Source of the DNA: Steinernema hermaphroditum
Taxonomy: Eukaryota > Nematoda > Chromadorea > Rhabditida > Steinernematidae
NCBI GenBank assembly: GCA_030435675.1
Contig: CM059621.1
Location: 10,602,001-10,666,000 of the forward strand
Direction: 5' to 3'
Length of the DNA stretch: 64,000 bases
Shown here: positions 1-12,367 of the stretch, piece by piece
How the letters are laid out: the number at the start of each line of letters is the position of its first letter
How positions within the stretch are numbered: the stretch's first letter is position 1
Notes under the pieces: model-generated
Seen by the model: only the letters and a program-made list of their open reading frames with translations
What the model was told of the DNA's origin: nothing
Databases searched by the model: none
Position numbers and translations under genes: made by a program

Positions 1-2056
1 AGAAACGCAGGACCATGGCTTGCTTTCTTAACATCTCTTGAACGAAAGTCAGTGAACGCGAATTGGGAACAATTCGAAATCAAATTGTATCTTCGCTGAC
101 GACACCACTTCTTCCACTTCCAAACCGTTAAGAATATAACCAAGAACGTCGAAGAAGTCAAGGTTCTAAAGTCCAGAAGTTTGCACTTTGAGGGAATTCG
201 TCGCGTGACGCAATCTGCGTCTTGCAGAGGTGGCGGAAGTGGTTTCGACTATACAGTTCGTTTCCAACGTCCCACAGGATTCATAAAGAAATGTTGCTTT
301 TAAATAAGAGGATTCTTTGACTTTCCTATCTTCTCAATCCTTTGAATGAACTGAGTCAACCTTCTAGTCCCGAAATCCATGTGAACCGAACTCCAGCTCA
401 ATTCATTCATGAGCTGAAAATTTGAGCTTTCAATTCCAATCACTCGCTGACATTGAACGGAATAAGGTAGGACCTGTTAGGAAACTATGCAGAAAGAGCA
501 CTGAGCACACAGTCTTGGTGTCTTTAGGCACGCTTCTTGGCTCGAGTGCTGTGCTAAAGTCATCATTGTGTCCAAAATATCGTGTCTTCGATTCTCCGAC
601 TACGGTAGCGGTGTTTATGCCTTTTTACGGAAATAAGCCGGCCCGTGACGCAATCTGTTTTGTGGTCAGGATTGCACGGTCGGCGGAAGCAATTTGCGTC
701 ATCGAACGGCCAAAACATCCCATTTCTTATTCTACGTAAGCGATGAGACATTGAGAAGATAATAGATTATGCGGGCATACGGTAGCTTCCACAAAAGAAG
801 ATGAGTCAGCTAGGACGTCCGAACACACGAGCCGTTTATTCATGTACACGGGGAGCAAAGAATCGCGGCTCTGAATGATTAATGCCTCTTCTGGTGCTGC
901 TTACGTAACGGAGACACCTAAATGTCAAGAGACGCTGAAACATTCTCATAATGGAATTCCTGAACATATCCACTTTGTCTTCATGAGGTGGTTAGGCAGT
1001 GCGGACGGCACCGAATGTCACCTCAGATGGTCGCCTCTGGGCGCCATCAATCGAGTCACGTTTTACTTTGTGTCCACTACTTTTTGGCTAGACGGCCATT
1101 CGAATCGCCAATTTGTGGAAGTAGAAAGTGCTTTGGTTCTGTTCGGGGGAGTGATGTTTGACAGAAAAACCATTCCGTGTTGGCCTCGGAGGGCACAACT
1201 GAATGTATTGGTTCTAGGCCTGCACAGAACGTCACAAAATCGTGGAGTCTGCTTTTCTGTTGTGGTGGCGATCGTCTTCTTTGTGTCCAAAACACACAAA
1301 GGGTTAAATGACAAGGTTAGGCAGAGGAAGTGGTGAAGACTCGGACTCTGACCTTTCATGCCAAGAACTGATCGGATCTCAATTGTTACCCTTTGTTCCA
1401 AAATCACTAAACATGCGCTCAAGCGAGAAAATTCGTAAAAATCGGCTCAATAGTACCTCACGTTTGGTTGTTTTTTCTAAACAGGCCGGCGATCTATAGT
1501 CTTTCTGAAAATCTAAGACACGTGATACGGAGTGGAGCCTGACTACATTATTTGGAAATAGAGGCCAAACGAGGAAAAAATAGCCAAAAGTTCACAAAAG
1601 GTACGACCACTGGATACCAAATGTTTTCATTTTTGATCCCCAGAAAGGTTCTTCCGTAATATTTTTGTACAGAGCGCGTACTGTTCTTGATTAGCTCTGT
1701 CTGATCACCTGTGCTGTTCCACGAAGTACGATGCTTTTGAACAACACCTAGATACTTGACGAAGAGGTCGCAAACCGAGCCTCAAAATACTTTCATTCTG
1801 AGGGAATTTTGTGTGATTTGGAGTGAAGGGCAAGCCGCAGATTGGCGTCAAATTGCCAGCTACCGTCCAAAAAGTAGGACTGGAGGACGCAGATCTGTTC
1901 CCATTTCTGCGAACCTTCGAAATATCGAGTTCACCTCACGTCAAGAACACGTTATGGCCACAAAAAATCAGCTGTCCGCAGGCCGTTGAACGTGAACAGA
2001 TGGTTTTCTCCGTGCGGGACCTGCCTTTCCTGCGCTTTTTGTGTTTTCTGGAGGCG
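1..2056. other. Left-edge region without a recognisable gene
   Basis: I see no protein I can recognise. The longest ATG-started open frame (875-1336, plus) has no recognisable motif and is mirrored by equally long frames on the other strand. Short diverged repeats recur here: a CGTGACGCAATCTG motif near 203 and again near 645, and GTGTCCAAAA-type words near 570 and 1290. This looks like decayed repetitive or intergenic sequence. The 3' part just before 2057 may hold the 5' UTR or promoter of the receptor gene. Confidence 0.5.
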
Positions 2057-3540
2057 ATGAACGCGGCTGAGAGCTCTCCGGAGGAGGTCGTCGTCCGTAA
2101 GTGGTACCCTCTCCCTCCATAAAGCACCCGATTCCAGCTGGATTCTACTCCTCCGATCCCCCGATGCTGCTCCTGACCAGCCTCACCAACTTCCTCCTCT
2201 CCGTCGTCGTCATCCTGGTCTCCCTGAGACTGGACCGCAAGGACCTGTGCCGGGTCTACACCCTCTGGCTTTTCTCGGCCTACGCCCCCCAGAGTCTCCT
2301 CCAGGTCGTCATCTCCTACCTCCAGCTCAAGGACGTCGTCGACTCCTCGGGCAACTTCTACTACTCCCGGTAGCCCCGTCCCCTAATCCAGAACCTGTTC
2401 GCCTTCAGACCCAACGTCCTTCTCATCGTCGGCAAGGTCTTCGACGGCATCTCCAGTCAGATCTACCGTATCCTCGCCTTCCTCATGGTCCTCCTCACCT
2501 TCATGTCTTATCGACACCCCCTCATCTATCAGAAATATTTCGGCCCAGAGTGAGCAGGCCTTGTGTTACGTGATGTCAACTGCCTTCAGACGACGGTTTC
2601 TCCTCTTCTTCGTCGGATTCCTCTTCGTCGTCGCCGTCGGAGTCGTCGGAAACGTCTTCTCCTTCTACGACATCGAAGAAGGGACACTCGTGCACATCCT
2701 GTCCGCCGTCTGCTTCTACACTGTCCAACTCTGCATCCTCCTACCCTCCACCCTCATGATCCTCTTCTACTTCCTCGTGAGTCTCCAGAAGACACTCGAC
2801 GGACCACCATAGTCCTTGAGCGTCCCCATACTTGTTGTGGCGTCTTCGTTGAAGCACTTTTTCTGTCGTACTCTCCTCACGTCGCCCTTTCGAGACGATT
2901 CGAAGAGTTCACTCTCGATGTTGTCCAAAGAGCATTTCGGAGAGTACGCCCACGTTTTTCTCCAAATTGTGATCCTACAGCTACGGTCACTGAACAATTC
3001 ACTGAACACCTCCCTAGGCACAGTCCAAAACAGGATTTCGAAAAGAGGAGCACGGTAATGCAAGGGGTATTCGCTGGATTCTCCATTTTCAGGCTATCTA
3101 CACCATTCGGTCCTACTCGCGCCAGAAGCGCAAGAAGGGCCACTCGGGCGCCATCCAGAGGCGGCAGATGGTCTCGGTGCTGGCCTACTGCACACTCCCT
3201 AACATCGTCTCCCTTCCCGTCATCTTCAACAACGTCTGCTTCATTTACGTCTCCACCTACGGCGACATTCCTCCCACCCACAAGATCTTCCGCGTCATCT
3301 CCTTCGTCAACTCCATCGTCTACTTCTGTAACATCGTATGACATACACGGTCCCCCTAGGCATGCTCAAAGAGTCGCTTAGGTCCGACTGCCTCTGATCG
3401 TCCTCTCCACCTTCGTCGCCTTCACCCCCTACAGGAGGATCGTCTACTCGACTGAGCAGAAGGGTGCCCAGCAGGTGGTCTCCGTGGCAGGAAGTCGAGC
3501 CTCTGTCGTCTCTAACGTCCCGATGCCCAAGATTAGCTGA
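2057..3540 (+). CDS. Nematode-type 7TM chemoreceptor-like GPCR (paralogue 1)
   Basis: Predicted multi-pass receptor of about 325 residues, probably a chemosensory G-protein-coupled receptor in the plasma membrane. Splicing by eye gives five exons joined by GT-AG introns of 41, 39, 41, about 300 and 46 bp. The start ATG (2057) begins MNAAESSPEEVVV and intron 1 follows at once. Hydrophobic helices include LTSLTNFLLSVVVILVSL, RILAFLMVLLTFMSY, RFLLFFVGFLFVVAVGVVGN and LCILLPSTLMILFYFLV. A positively charged loop (SRQKRKKGHSGAIQRRQM) precedes TM6, and a PYRR motif follows TM7 before a short Ser/Val-rich tail. The same layout and a PYRK tail motif occur in the minus-strand gene at 5116-6267, so the two are paralogues. 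The exact nematode receptor family is not assigned; the receptor role is inferred from topology. Confidence 0.75.
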
Positions 3541-4057
3541 AAATAGAAGATTCCGTTGCAAGTGCTCGCCATGTGTGCACGTCCACTAGAGTCGCTTTTG
3601 CAGAGAACAAACGTCGTTGTGCTTTTTTCCACTAGTGTTCTTTGTGCATTGTTCTTCTGATGTCCTTTGATGCGAAAACTCAGCTCCCATGACTTAACTA
3701 CAGCTGAGTTCCCGGAAAAATGCACTTTGGAGACATCAGATCTAAGTAGCATGTCCTTTGCAATCTCTGATTCCCTCTGGACGAACCCCAAACGGATTTC
3801 TACAAGGGAATTTCCAAAGATTAGCAGAGGTGGCCAGGGAACTTGTCCTAGCAAGATGCCTTTGGAATGTTGCCTGTTGCCTGTTCACTTTTTAGCAGAA
3901 AACGGCCAGTCTGACATTCCGATATGGTTTAAATGAAGTCGGGAGAGACTCTCTATGAAATGCACACTCTGTGCATCTGTCGCATTGTGGGTAGGGTCGA
4001 AGAGCCCACTACATCTTCGGAAGGACCCTCCCTAACCACTTCTGACCGGCTACATGA
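3541..4057. other. Intergenic spacer downstream of receptor 1
   Basis: About 0.5 kb with no coding evidence. It contains the 3' flank of the receptor gene and the left flank of the inverted-repeat element that starts near 4058. Confidence 0.5.
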
Positions 4058-4954
4058 CACTACCGCGAAATTTTTACCGCGAAGACGTTTTACTGCACTT
4101 AAGGAAACGGTACCAGCTGTTCGCCCTTGAACGCCGCCCGACGTGACTCGTATATTAATGGGTTGATTGTTGATTTTTTAGATATAAAGTTTATTGAACG
4201 TGAAATAGATGGGGTGGAAATTTTTGCACAAAGAACGGGAAGGCTTGGCTTAGACTTAGGTAATCGAACGAAGGAATACACTGATCACCGGTGGCCTCAC
4301 CGAGCTTACCCTGCAGTTTACGAGTTTACGAGTTTATTTATTACGAGTTTATTTCGTGAATCAAAGGCTTACGCCTTGCACGACACCGAATAATAGACAA
4401 ACAGAGGATGTCTCGTTTTAGCCGGCTTCATCCCTGGCGCGGCGCTTATGGCGAACCGGTCGGAGACGGCGCGCATCACGGGGCATGTGGGAGACGGCAA
4501 AACTTCGGAAATGGCAGTAGAACTTCTTCTTCTCGAGACGTTTGCGGCACAGAGGAGGCTTTTGAGCTCGCATCTTCTTCGTAGAGATGAGTTCGTGGTC
4601 CGGGAATTGCGTCTTCGGTGGTCCTCAGAGCGTCGGCGACCTTCAGGGTGACATCTCACGCAGCCGGATTCCTGGCGTCGGACATCTTGCTTGTCAGCGG
4701 TGGTGGGACTACGGCTTCCGGGTGTCCCAATTCCCTCTGGAAGCCGGAAAACTCACAACTGCCACAGGGTTTACCATCAGACCAACCGGACACTCGGAGA
4801 GCGACCGGAGGGAGAAAAAATGAAAAAAAGGGTAAAATTGGTATTTTGGTATTTTACCCTGCAGTGTTCGCTGTAATTGTCATTCACGGTAGTTGCCTTC
4901 GCGGTAGTTGTCGTTCGCGGTAAATGTCTTCGCGGTAAAAGTTTCGCGGTAGTG
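4058..4954. mobile_element. DNA transposon-like element with CACTA-ended inverted repeats
   Basis: The left end reads CACTACCGCGAAATTTTTAC followed by CGCGAAGACG. The right end is its near-perfect reverse complement and finishes GGTAGTG at 4954. The inverted repeats extend to about 40-47 bp when mismatches are allowed. Several TTCGCGGTA units are tandemly repeated just inside the right end (about 4887-4950), a pattern typical of subterminal transposase-binding repeats. CACTA...TAGTG termini are the hallmark of CMC/EnSpm (CACTA) elements, but I could not confirm a target-site duplication. The interior has no recognisable transposase, so it is probably non-autonomous. Its 897 bp lie exactly between the two convergent receptor genes. 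Confidence 0.6.
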
Positions 4955-5115
4955 TCGTGTCGCCCTTCTGACCAGGGGTTCGTTTCTGCCACATGCTGAT
5001 ATCACATTTTAGTCGAAAAAGACGGTGTGAGAGTTCCCATTGCATTTAGGGAAACCACGTGGCGCTTCTGCGTAGAACAGCTTCGAAGGCCAAAGGCTGA
5101 TTTATCGACCGATCT

Positions 5116-6267
5116 CTACAACTCATGTACGGTAGTCTGCCGCGGCGTGTGAGTGGTCTCCACCTTCCTTCTTCTATGGAGGAAGGTGAACGCCGCCTTC
5201 CTGTAGGGCTCGAAGGCCAGGACCGTGCATATCGTGATCACTATCATACGGTACTTCAAAGGAATGGGCGAGGAGCGTGGGGACAGAGCTTACCCGAACA
5301 AAAGCGATTTCCAACGTGTAGAGCCAGTCGTAGATGGACAGTGCTGCGCCCGAAAGATCGTTTTCGGTGCCACTGAAGGCTCTGTAGGCGTTGAAGAAGG
5401 CGAGGACTAAAGAGGATCCCGGGATAAGAAGCGGGGATGGCGACATACAGAAGTTGGGGGAGTTCATGATGTTCGGGGGAGTACAGTAGATGAGGACGGA
5501 CATGAGCTGCTTCCGCTGGTTCACCTGGGAGATCCCCTGAAGGGCCTGCTTCTTCCGGTAGGCGAAGATGGCGGAGAGCGCCTGAAAGCGGAGTGTCTCT
5601 GGGGTCACTCTCGTGGAGTACCATGAAGTAGAAGAGGAGCATGACGGCGAAGGGGACGATGATGCATAGCTGGAGGCACATCATGAGGACGTGGAGGACG
5701 TAGTAGGCTGCCGAGCAGCAGCTCGTGGCGACGCGAGTGACTACGATGCCAAGAAGAGTGATGGTGGCGATGATGACCCACCCTACTTGGAATCCACGGT
5801 ACATGTTGCTGGAATCGGTGGAAGGAAAGTCGGAGAGGGGACCTACTTGGGACTGAAATACTTGCCGAAGGCGATCGGTCTCCGGTAGAGGAAGAAGTTT
5901 AGGAAGACCATGAAGACGGCCAGGATCTTGTACTGCGTCTGTGCGAACCCGCGGAGCACATACTCGACGGCCTCGAGCCACTCGAATCTGGAGAAGCGAG
6001 TTTTGGGAGGCAGTGGTTGACTCACCCCGTCGGGTATTCGAGGACGAGGATCTGAATGAGTCCACAGAAGGTGAGCATCTGGCGGAAGGTCTGGAAGATT
6101 TCGAAGGGGAAGTAGCCGACGAAGACGAAGAGGGTGTAGAGGCGACAGAGGTCTCCGGAGGGGATCCGGAGGGACAGGTGGATGACGAGCACGATGAGCA
6201 GGTTCGTGACGACGGAGACGACCAGGCTGTGCATGTCTCCTCTGATGGCTTCTCCTGTGGAGCTCAT
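5116..6267 (-). CDS. Nematode-type 7TM chemoreceptor-like GPCR (paralogue 2)
   Basis: Second receptor of the same family as 2057-3540, read on the minus strand from ATG 6267 (MSSTGEAIRGDMHS) to TAG 5116-5118. Splicing by eye gives five exons with short GT-AG introns. Hydrophobic helices include LVVSVVTNLLIVLVIHLSL, LYTLFVFVGYFPFEIF, ILAVFMVFLNFFLY, WVIIATITLLGIVV and LCIIVPFAVMLLFYFMV. The last exon reads RMIVITICTVLAFEPYRKAA, matching the PYRR motif after TM7 of paralogue 1, followed by a basic tail ending VHEL. It is inverted relative to paralogue 1, so the two genes converge on the element at 4058-4954. Ligand and subfamily are unknown. Confidence 0.72.
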
Positions 6268-6504
6268 GAGGGCTGATTCCCCGAAGAAAGAGTGGCGACA
6301 AGTGGCGACACCACGTGTTCCCTCCACGCACAGAATTGCGCAGAAAATGCCCAAAGGCTCTTGCAGCCCTTTCCCACTTTGGGGCTAATTTTCAGTCTCT
6401 GCTTCCACCTAGAGAATCGAAGATCGGACCCCGAGTGGACATAGCGGCCGTACATTCCGCAAAAAGACGGCCGAGGAGAACTGAGCTCTACGATGACCCG
6501 CAAT
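6268..6504. other. Upstream region of receptor 2
   Basis: Short non-coding stretch between the start of the minus-strand receptor and the 3' tail of the LINE remnant. No element recognised. Confidence 0.4.
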
Positions 6505-7090
6505 TTATTTATTTTATTCTATTTATTTAAAATTATGCACAGTCAATTATAATAGTCTACAATGATGATAGCAGGAGAAGAGATTAGAGAACGGTGCATA
6601 GAGATAGAAAAGATTCCCGTTATACACATTTATAAACCAGAATGAACATCCATCTGCGAAGCCACAAGCGATCATCTCGTACCAGCAACCAGGCTAGAAG
6701 TCGTCTTCGAGAGATACTCGAAGTTTTCCATTTAACAATGGTGTCGGAGAGGCTATTCCAGATAGATATGACTAAATTGGAAAAATAGCGACGGAACCTT
6801 TCGATCTTTCGAAGATGTTTTCTGCATAGTGATCGTGACCTAGTGCGAGGATTTAGTGATAAAGGAAAGGGCTGCTACAAGACATCTTCTGGGCAGAGTG
6901 GATTTCACCTTAGCTAGGGAGAAAGCGTAATGTGGAGCAAAGTTGCTGTAACGGAGAAACATGGATTTCACATATTTTTTCTGCACCTCATCTACTAGAT
7001 CAAAATCATTTGTCGTGTGTGATGACCACACAATGGAACCATACTCAAATATAGGTCGAGGACACATCCAAGACTGCATTACTGCAGTCT
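6505..7090 (-). mobile_element. 3' remnant of a non-LTR (LINE) retrotransposon
   Basis: The minus strand encodes a reverse-transcriptase C-terminal region: residues such as CPRPIFEYGSIVWSSHT and a following VDEVQKKYVKSMFLRY (7079-6840). This is the conserved block after the polymerase motifs in CR1/Jockey-like LINEs of nematodes. After a stop at 6840, further RT-tail similarity continues (IERFRRYFSNLVISIWNSL). The element ends in an A/T-rich TAAATAAA tail near 6505-6530. The frame is broken and the 5' portion is missing, so this is a dead 5'-truncated copy. Confidence 0.7.
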
Positions 7091-7235
7091 TGTATGGGGA
7101 GCTTCCAACCTGAGGACCACGACTCCAGACTTGGGATTAGGAAAGGTGTACAACTTCAAGGCGTCTGCATAGAGGATGCAGCGGACTTCAGACGGAAAGA
7201 TGCAGGGAAGATCACTGATATATATTGCGAAAATG

Positions 7236-7816
<581 letters not shown>

Positions 7817-7982
7817 AAACGACGAGAGAGAGACGCAGGAACAGCAAGATCTGTTAGAGCTATTTCCCATGAGACATACACTCCACCATGATGGAAATAC
7901 ACGAGGAAGGTGCAGTTACCAGCGAAACACTTTATCCAGTGGTGAAAGCTTCCGAAGGACGCATTCACCTATCTACATACAT

Positions 7983-10018
7983 TCACAGGGTTTTTCTGCA
8001 TTTCGACGCCCCACACCTGAAATTCTATCAGTCAAACGATAAAGCAGAATTCGGGCGCTTACAGGCACTTCGGGGCATTCAACCTTCCGCTCCCAGAGAA
8101 CTTGGACCATTCCTTTCCCCTCGGGAAGTAGTCGATCGTCAACTCTTCGCCTAAATTAAAACAGTTCACGTGGACTGCGTCACGAACCTACCTATTTCTA
8201 TGTCCCGGAGGGCGAAGTAGGCCATACGAGGTATGGCGAACGAACGGAAGTCGACCACGACGCCCTTACACGTCAGATTGGGTTCACAGGAGTGATTCAC
8301 GAATCTGGCTTCGTTCCCGCGATTCTCGGCGTCGATCGTGTAATCTCGACGTCCAAAGGCGTCGAGGTCGAAAGCGTATGTGGAGCACTTCTTGTCCAGA
8401 GCCTCTTGTATTCGAAGGACGTGGCCCACGTATTCCGTGACAAAGGCACCCTGTGGTATCTTCTGGGCGGCAAACAGTCCCCATCCACGATCACGCGTTC
8501 TAAACAGAACGAGAGGGATCTGTCGACCTCTTTGGACCACTCTGTTCGAACAACTTCTTCCGTAGCACGCACATCCGGCACAGCACTCGATCAGGAAGTT
8601 GCCCGATCTATCGAAAGTTTGCAAGAATCTTTTCTGCAGCCCGTTTTTTGTATAATAAAACGGCACCAGGTTTTTGGCAGGACAGCAGGCTGGTTTGGAC
8701 CCGCAGTTCTCGCAATCGCAGTCGAATCTCTCCTTGATCGCTTCGAGCTTTGTCTTCGCCTCCTCCGAATATGTGTTTTCTAGCGTGAACTGAGAAAGCT
8801 AACTATTTAAGACTGAAGCCACGGAAAGACCTACTTCATACTTTGGCGGGCAAGACTGAGAATCCACCCAGTTTTCGACGAATAGCTTTGCCTGGTTGAA
8901 CTCTTTGCAAACCGTGTCCAGCTGAGTTTCGAAGAGGTTCACTTCTCGATAGCTGGTTTCCTCGAAGAAGTAGTTCTCGTTGAACTCCGGCATCTGATAG
9001 CCGTTCCTGGATGCGATTACCTTCAAGGCTCTTCTTCTCAGCTTGTATTCGGCATAGAGCTCCTGACAGCCGCCCAAACTCTCCTGGCATTCCCATGTTG
9101 ACTCACTCATGGGCCACCCGATCCATTTTATCAGGTATTTCTTCCTGCGACGCCCCTTAAATGTTCGAATAGGATGGCTCCTGCAAATACCGGTCACACC
9201 TCGTCATACCGAGAAGTCAGCACCCGCTCCACCTCGTATCGGGTCTCTGCCACCACTCCAGGTCGAGCTTTTTCATGGGCGACCGTGGGAATGTCAATGT
9301 CCAAAATGTTCGGATTTCGAATGGAGCAGTTTGCTCTGTAGTTTGAGGACTGATGTCCATTCTAAACGCAGAACGTGTGAATAAAATACGAATATCAAGC
9401 CTCTTCTTACCGATCTGACTTTGAATCGGAGCTTGTAGGTGGGCGAAGGCGGTCTGTTCTTGCGCTTCAAAGTGGTTCTGCAGGGCAAAAAGCAGCAAAC
9501 GACTTCGTGCTCTCTCTTCTCCATAATTTCTCTGGCGCAGTTCCCCACGGCCTCGTGATACTCCGCAAGTGTTGAAACCTTCGGCGTGCTCCTGGTCTTA
9601 AAGTGACTATTGGGAACAGAAGGAAACGGACTGCTCACAATTACAATGCGGTCCGAAAGCTGCACGGTGTTGTACACATTCACTTCACAAGCGCTTGACA
9701 GGGAAGAGCTCGACTGCGGCTCGGTCGGGGCTTGCTCAGCTACATTCATAGGTTCCGATTCGTACGAGGATTCCGATTGGATCTCATCGGAGACGAAGGA
9801 AGAAGCGATGGAAGTCGAATGACCATCCCGGGACAGCGCTGCCAAGTTGATCAGGCTGAAGGCGGGCTGCGCAGAGGCCGATGCCGGAGGCTTCCTTTCC
9901 AGAGGTGCTAATGGAATGTTCTCTTGCTGAAACACGAAACCTTGGTTATGAAAGCACGACAGACGGTGCTTACGTCCATGGAAGCGTCGACGACATCTTC
10001 ATGGTCGGAGTCCCTCAT
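7983..10018 (-). CDS. SUV39H-type histone H3K9 methyltransferase with chromodomain
   Basis: Predicted nuclear enzyme that methylates histone H3 lysine 9, about 570 residues. Exons on the minus strand, by eye: 10018 to about 9974, about 9929-9411, 9349-9200, 9155-8835, 8789-8192, 8150-8063 and 8016-7983. Order of parts: a Ser-rich N-terminus starting MRDSDHEDVVD; a chromodomain (RYEVERVLTSRYDE, then KKYLIKWIGWP and SESTWE) with Tyr-Trp-Trp at the aromatic-cage positions; a Cys-rich pre-SET (CDCENCG...CCAGCACYGRSC); SET with RGWGLFA, RFVNHSCEPN and EELTIDYF; and a post-SET CLCGASKCRK directly before the stop. All catalytic and zinc-binding landmarks are present, so it should be active. Chromodomain plus SET in one chain defines Su(var)3-9/SUV39H. 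Caenorhabditis elegans lacks this architecture and uses MET-2 and SET-25. The 44 bp intron inside the chromodomain ends in the less common TTTAAG. Confidence 0.92.
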
Positions 10019-10586
10019 GAGTGATCAGAGGCTGAAGATAAGAGATTGACTAGGGGAGCTCTCAGGAGACACTAGGACCGGAGAGAGTGAGGGAAACGTT
10101 TCGCGCGCAAAGGAGAATGGGTCGCTGCGGGACCCGTAAGAGTCCAGTGAAGGCCTAGAGCATTAGAGGAGTGTCCTTCGACCTTCCGTGGGCTAAAGTG
10201 CAAGTGATAGTGAGAAAGAGAGTGTGAAAAACGCCGTATTTGAGCCCGCTGCAATCCTCCCCATAAAACACACCGACATGACTGTACGAAAGATCCTTCG
10301 GTGTTACGTAATCGCAATTACGCATCGGCGCAAACGCGGGAAAACAGTGACGATGAGGTCATACCCTTACAGTCCACGGATTACTCTTGGTAATCTTCAT
10401 CAACAGCCGGTGATATTGCATAGATCGTAGATTGTCACTCATCTAATCGTAGAATGTCCTTCTCCAATTAATATCAATATTAAATGTATTATACACGCTT
10501 ACAACAGCATAAAAGATTAACTTGAAGGAAAATTTACAGTGGACAGAACACCGAACTGTTAGAAAAGTGGAAAATAAATAAAACAC
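10019..10586. other. Intergenic spacer
   Basis: About 0.57 kb between the start of the SUV39H-like gene and the stop codon of CSN5, both on the minus strand. No coding evidence. It should contain the promoter or 5' UTR of the methyltransferase gene and the A/T-rich 3' UTR of CSN5 near 10440-10580. Confidence 0.5.
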
Positions 10587-11832
10587 TCATTCCTCCATGG
10601 ACACATCGCCGGGATTTTCACTCATATCAACCAGATTCTCCTCAGCTTCCTTCGCCTCGGCGCCTCCCTTGCGTTCCTTCTTCTTCTCAGTAGCCGAAAA
10701 GAGTGCATTCTTCAGTGTGTGGCACATGAGACCGTGCATGATTTCCTGGCCAACCTTCGTGCTATCTTTGACACACGTGGTCAGCTTTTCAGTGGTCAGG
10801 TTTGACTTATTCACCTGTAATGTAAATCTCCATGAAACACCCTGAATGCAGAGTCCAAAACGAACCTGCTGCAACTTCTTGCTAAGATCGACAATCTGCG
10901 AACTCAGGTAAGCCGAATTAGAGACGAGAGCGTTCGAAGCCAGCGTATTAACCCAATAAGTATTCCACAGTGCTTCCAAAAGTTTCGTATCCAGGACACT
11001 CTTGAAGTAGCTCACTTCGAGGGAGTAGTACTGCTTGCAGTGAACTCCGAAGTCTTCGATCTTGTTCAAGGGGACAGACTGGTACTCCGAAGGTGCCTCA
11101 TCGGCTGGCTGGAATCCTTTGGGATAGGTACGGAATGCTCCGATATCGACTTTTCCTGCTGAGATGGTACGAATAGGGTCGATCTGGAACATACTCATTA
11201 GAGGCGGCGGAAAGGACGCAATACGAACCACTACAGCGACGAAAGGCTCCTGGAACTGCTGATTCAGAGACTGTGTGCTCACGTCGATTCCACTGAGCCA
11301 ACAGCCGTACCCAGGGTGACTGTGGTACCACCCGATGACCAAGTCTTGGCGGCCAACCTCTTGACATGCATCCGTAAATGTTGTCATGTATTCGTAAGCC
11401 TGGGCTTGCGCGTTCACCCGCGTCTCTGTTCCTTCTACGGGCAAGGCGAAGCTGTCCATGATGATCATTGAGCGGTCCTCGATCTTTCCTTGCATGAGAC
11501 CCATGATTTCCAGGTTTCCACCACTGCGTGCGTGGATCACCATCTTTAGAAGGGCGAGGGCAGAGATCTTTACATCCTAGAACAAAGAGGCGAATCCATG
11601 ATAAGGCAGGCGCGTCTCTTACCTTGAAGTAATGCGGGTCTCGAGTCCAAGGTCGCGTATTGCGGATGATCCGCTGCTCCTCAGCATCGTACTTGTACAC
11701 GCCGTCGACTGTGGTCACGGAGTTCGTGAACTCCCAGTTCTTCAGCGCCGTGGCTGCGTCAGATTCGCTCGGCGGATTCGACGACGACGGGGCTTCTTCG
11801 GCCATCGCAGGTTGGATCTGAAACGGATCCAT
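10587..11832 (-). CDS. csn-5: COP9 signalosome subunit 5 (JAMM deneddylase)
   Basis: Catalytic subunit of the COP9 signalosome, the metalloprotease that removes NEDD8 from cullins. Exon 1 (11832-11623) starts [13 protein letters not shown] and ends DPHYFK; a 46 bp intron follows; exon 2 (11576-10587) continues [20 protein letters not shown]. The JAMM zinc motif is intact: [19 protein letters not shown] strongly conserved C-terminal helix region ([18 protein letters not shown]) is followed by a charged tail ending GDVSMEE. A 51 bp stretch at 10815-10865 interrupts the alignment to CSN5, starts with GT, ends with ACATTACAG and keeps the frame, so it is probably an intron with a weak GTTCGT donor. 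Length about 400 residues without it. Very confident in family. Confidence 0.95.
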
Positions 11833-12244
11833 TGCGGGACAACGGACTCAACGCGATTCAGAACGGTTCCGCCCGAAGAAGCGCAAATACAGCGAGCGAG
11901 TGCCGACGGCGGCGAAAGTTCGAGGAGTAAAGGAAAAGTTCGCATGTTCGGTCCCCCTTTGGATTTTGATTTTCCAGCGGCATCGAGGGTTCTTAGAGAT
12001 CGCTTTTTTGCTCCTTTTCGCCCTGTTCGATGACACGGCGGCCTCAAGTTGAGGGGCTTCTGGCGCCGCATCTTGATTTTTCAGGGGCATCGCTTCCTGA
12101 GAACTAGAGTTTGTCCTTATGTTGTTCCATCTAATTGTTGTCCTTGTAAGTGCTCGATCTCTACGGTGAGGATTCAATAAACGTCGATCTTTTTTCAAAT
12201 TGTGATGTAGATCAGTGCAACAAAACTCTGCCTCTGAACACCTT
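11833..12244. other. Upstream region of CSN5 with one half of a short duplication
   Basis: Non-coding by eye. A block of about 50 bp at 12001-12053 (CGCTTTTTTGCTCCTTTTCG onwards, ending CGGCCTCAAGTTG) recurs at 12386-12438 with three to four mismatches. Confidence 0.5.
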
Positions 12245-12367
12245 CTGTAGAGAGTATTTACGTCACGCCTATTGTTCTCCAGTATTTTGCCGTGGTGCTC
12301 TCCAAATCCGATTGAAATGGCGCATCTATTGTGGGACAGCGGGGAAAGGAAATCCCCAAAATCGGTC

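Noticed and set aside
875..1336. 153-codon ATG frame near the left edge
   Set aside because: Mirrored by open frames on the other strand, no recognisable domain and it contains repeat-like words.
9165..9205. A 29-bp intron inside the SUV39H chromodomain
   Set aside because: A 44-bp intron (GTGTGA donor, TTTAAG acceptor) gives the correct chromodomain length and fits the intron sizes of the other genes.
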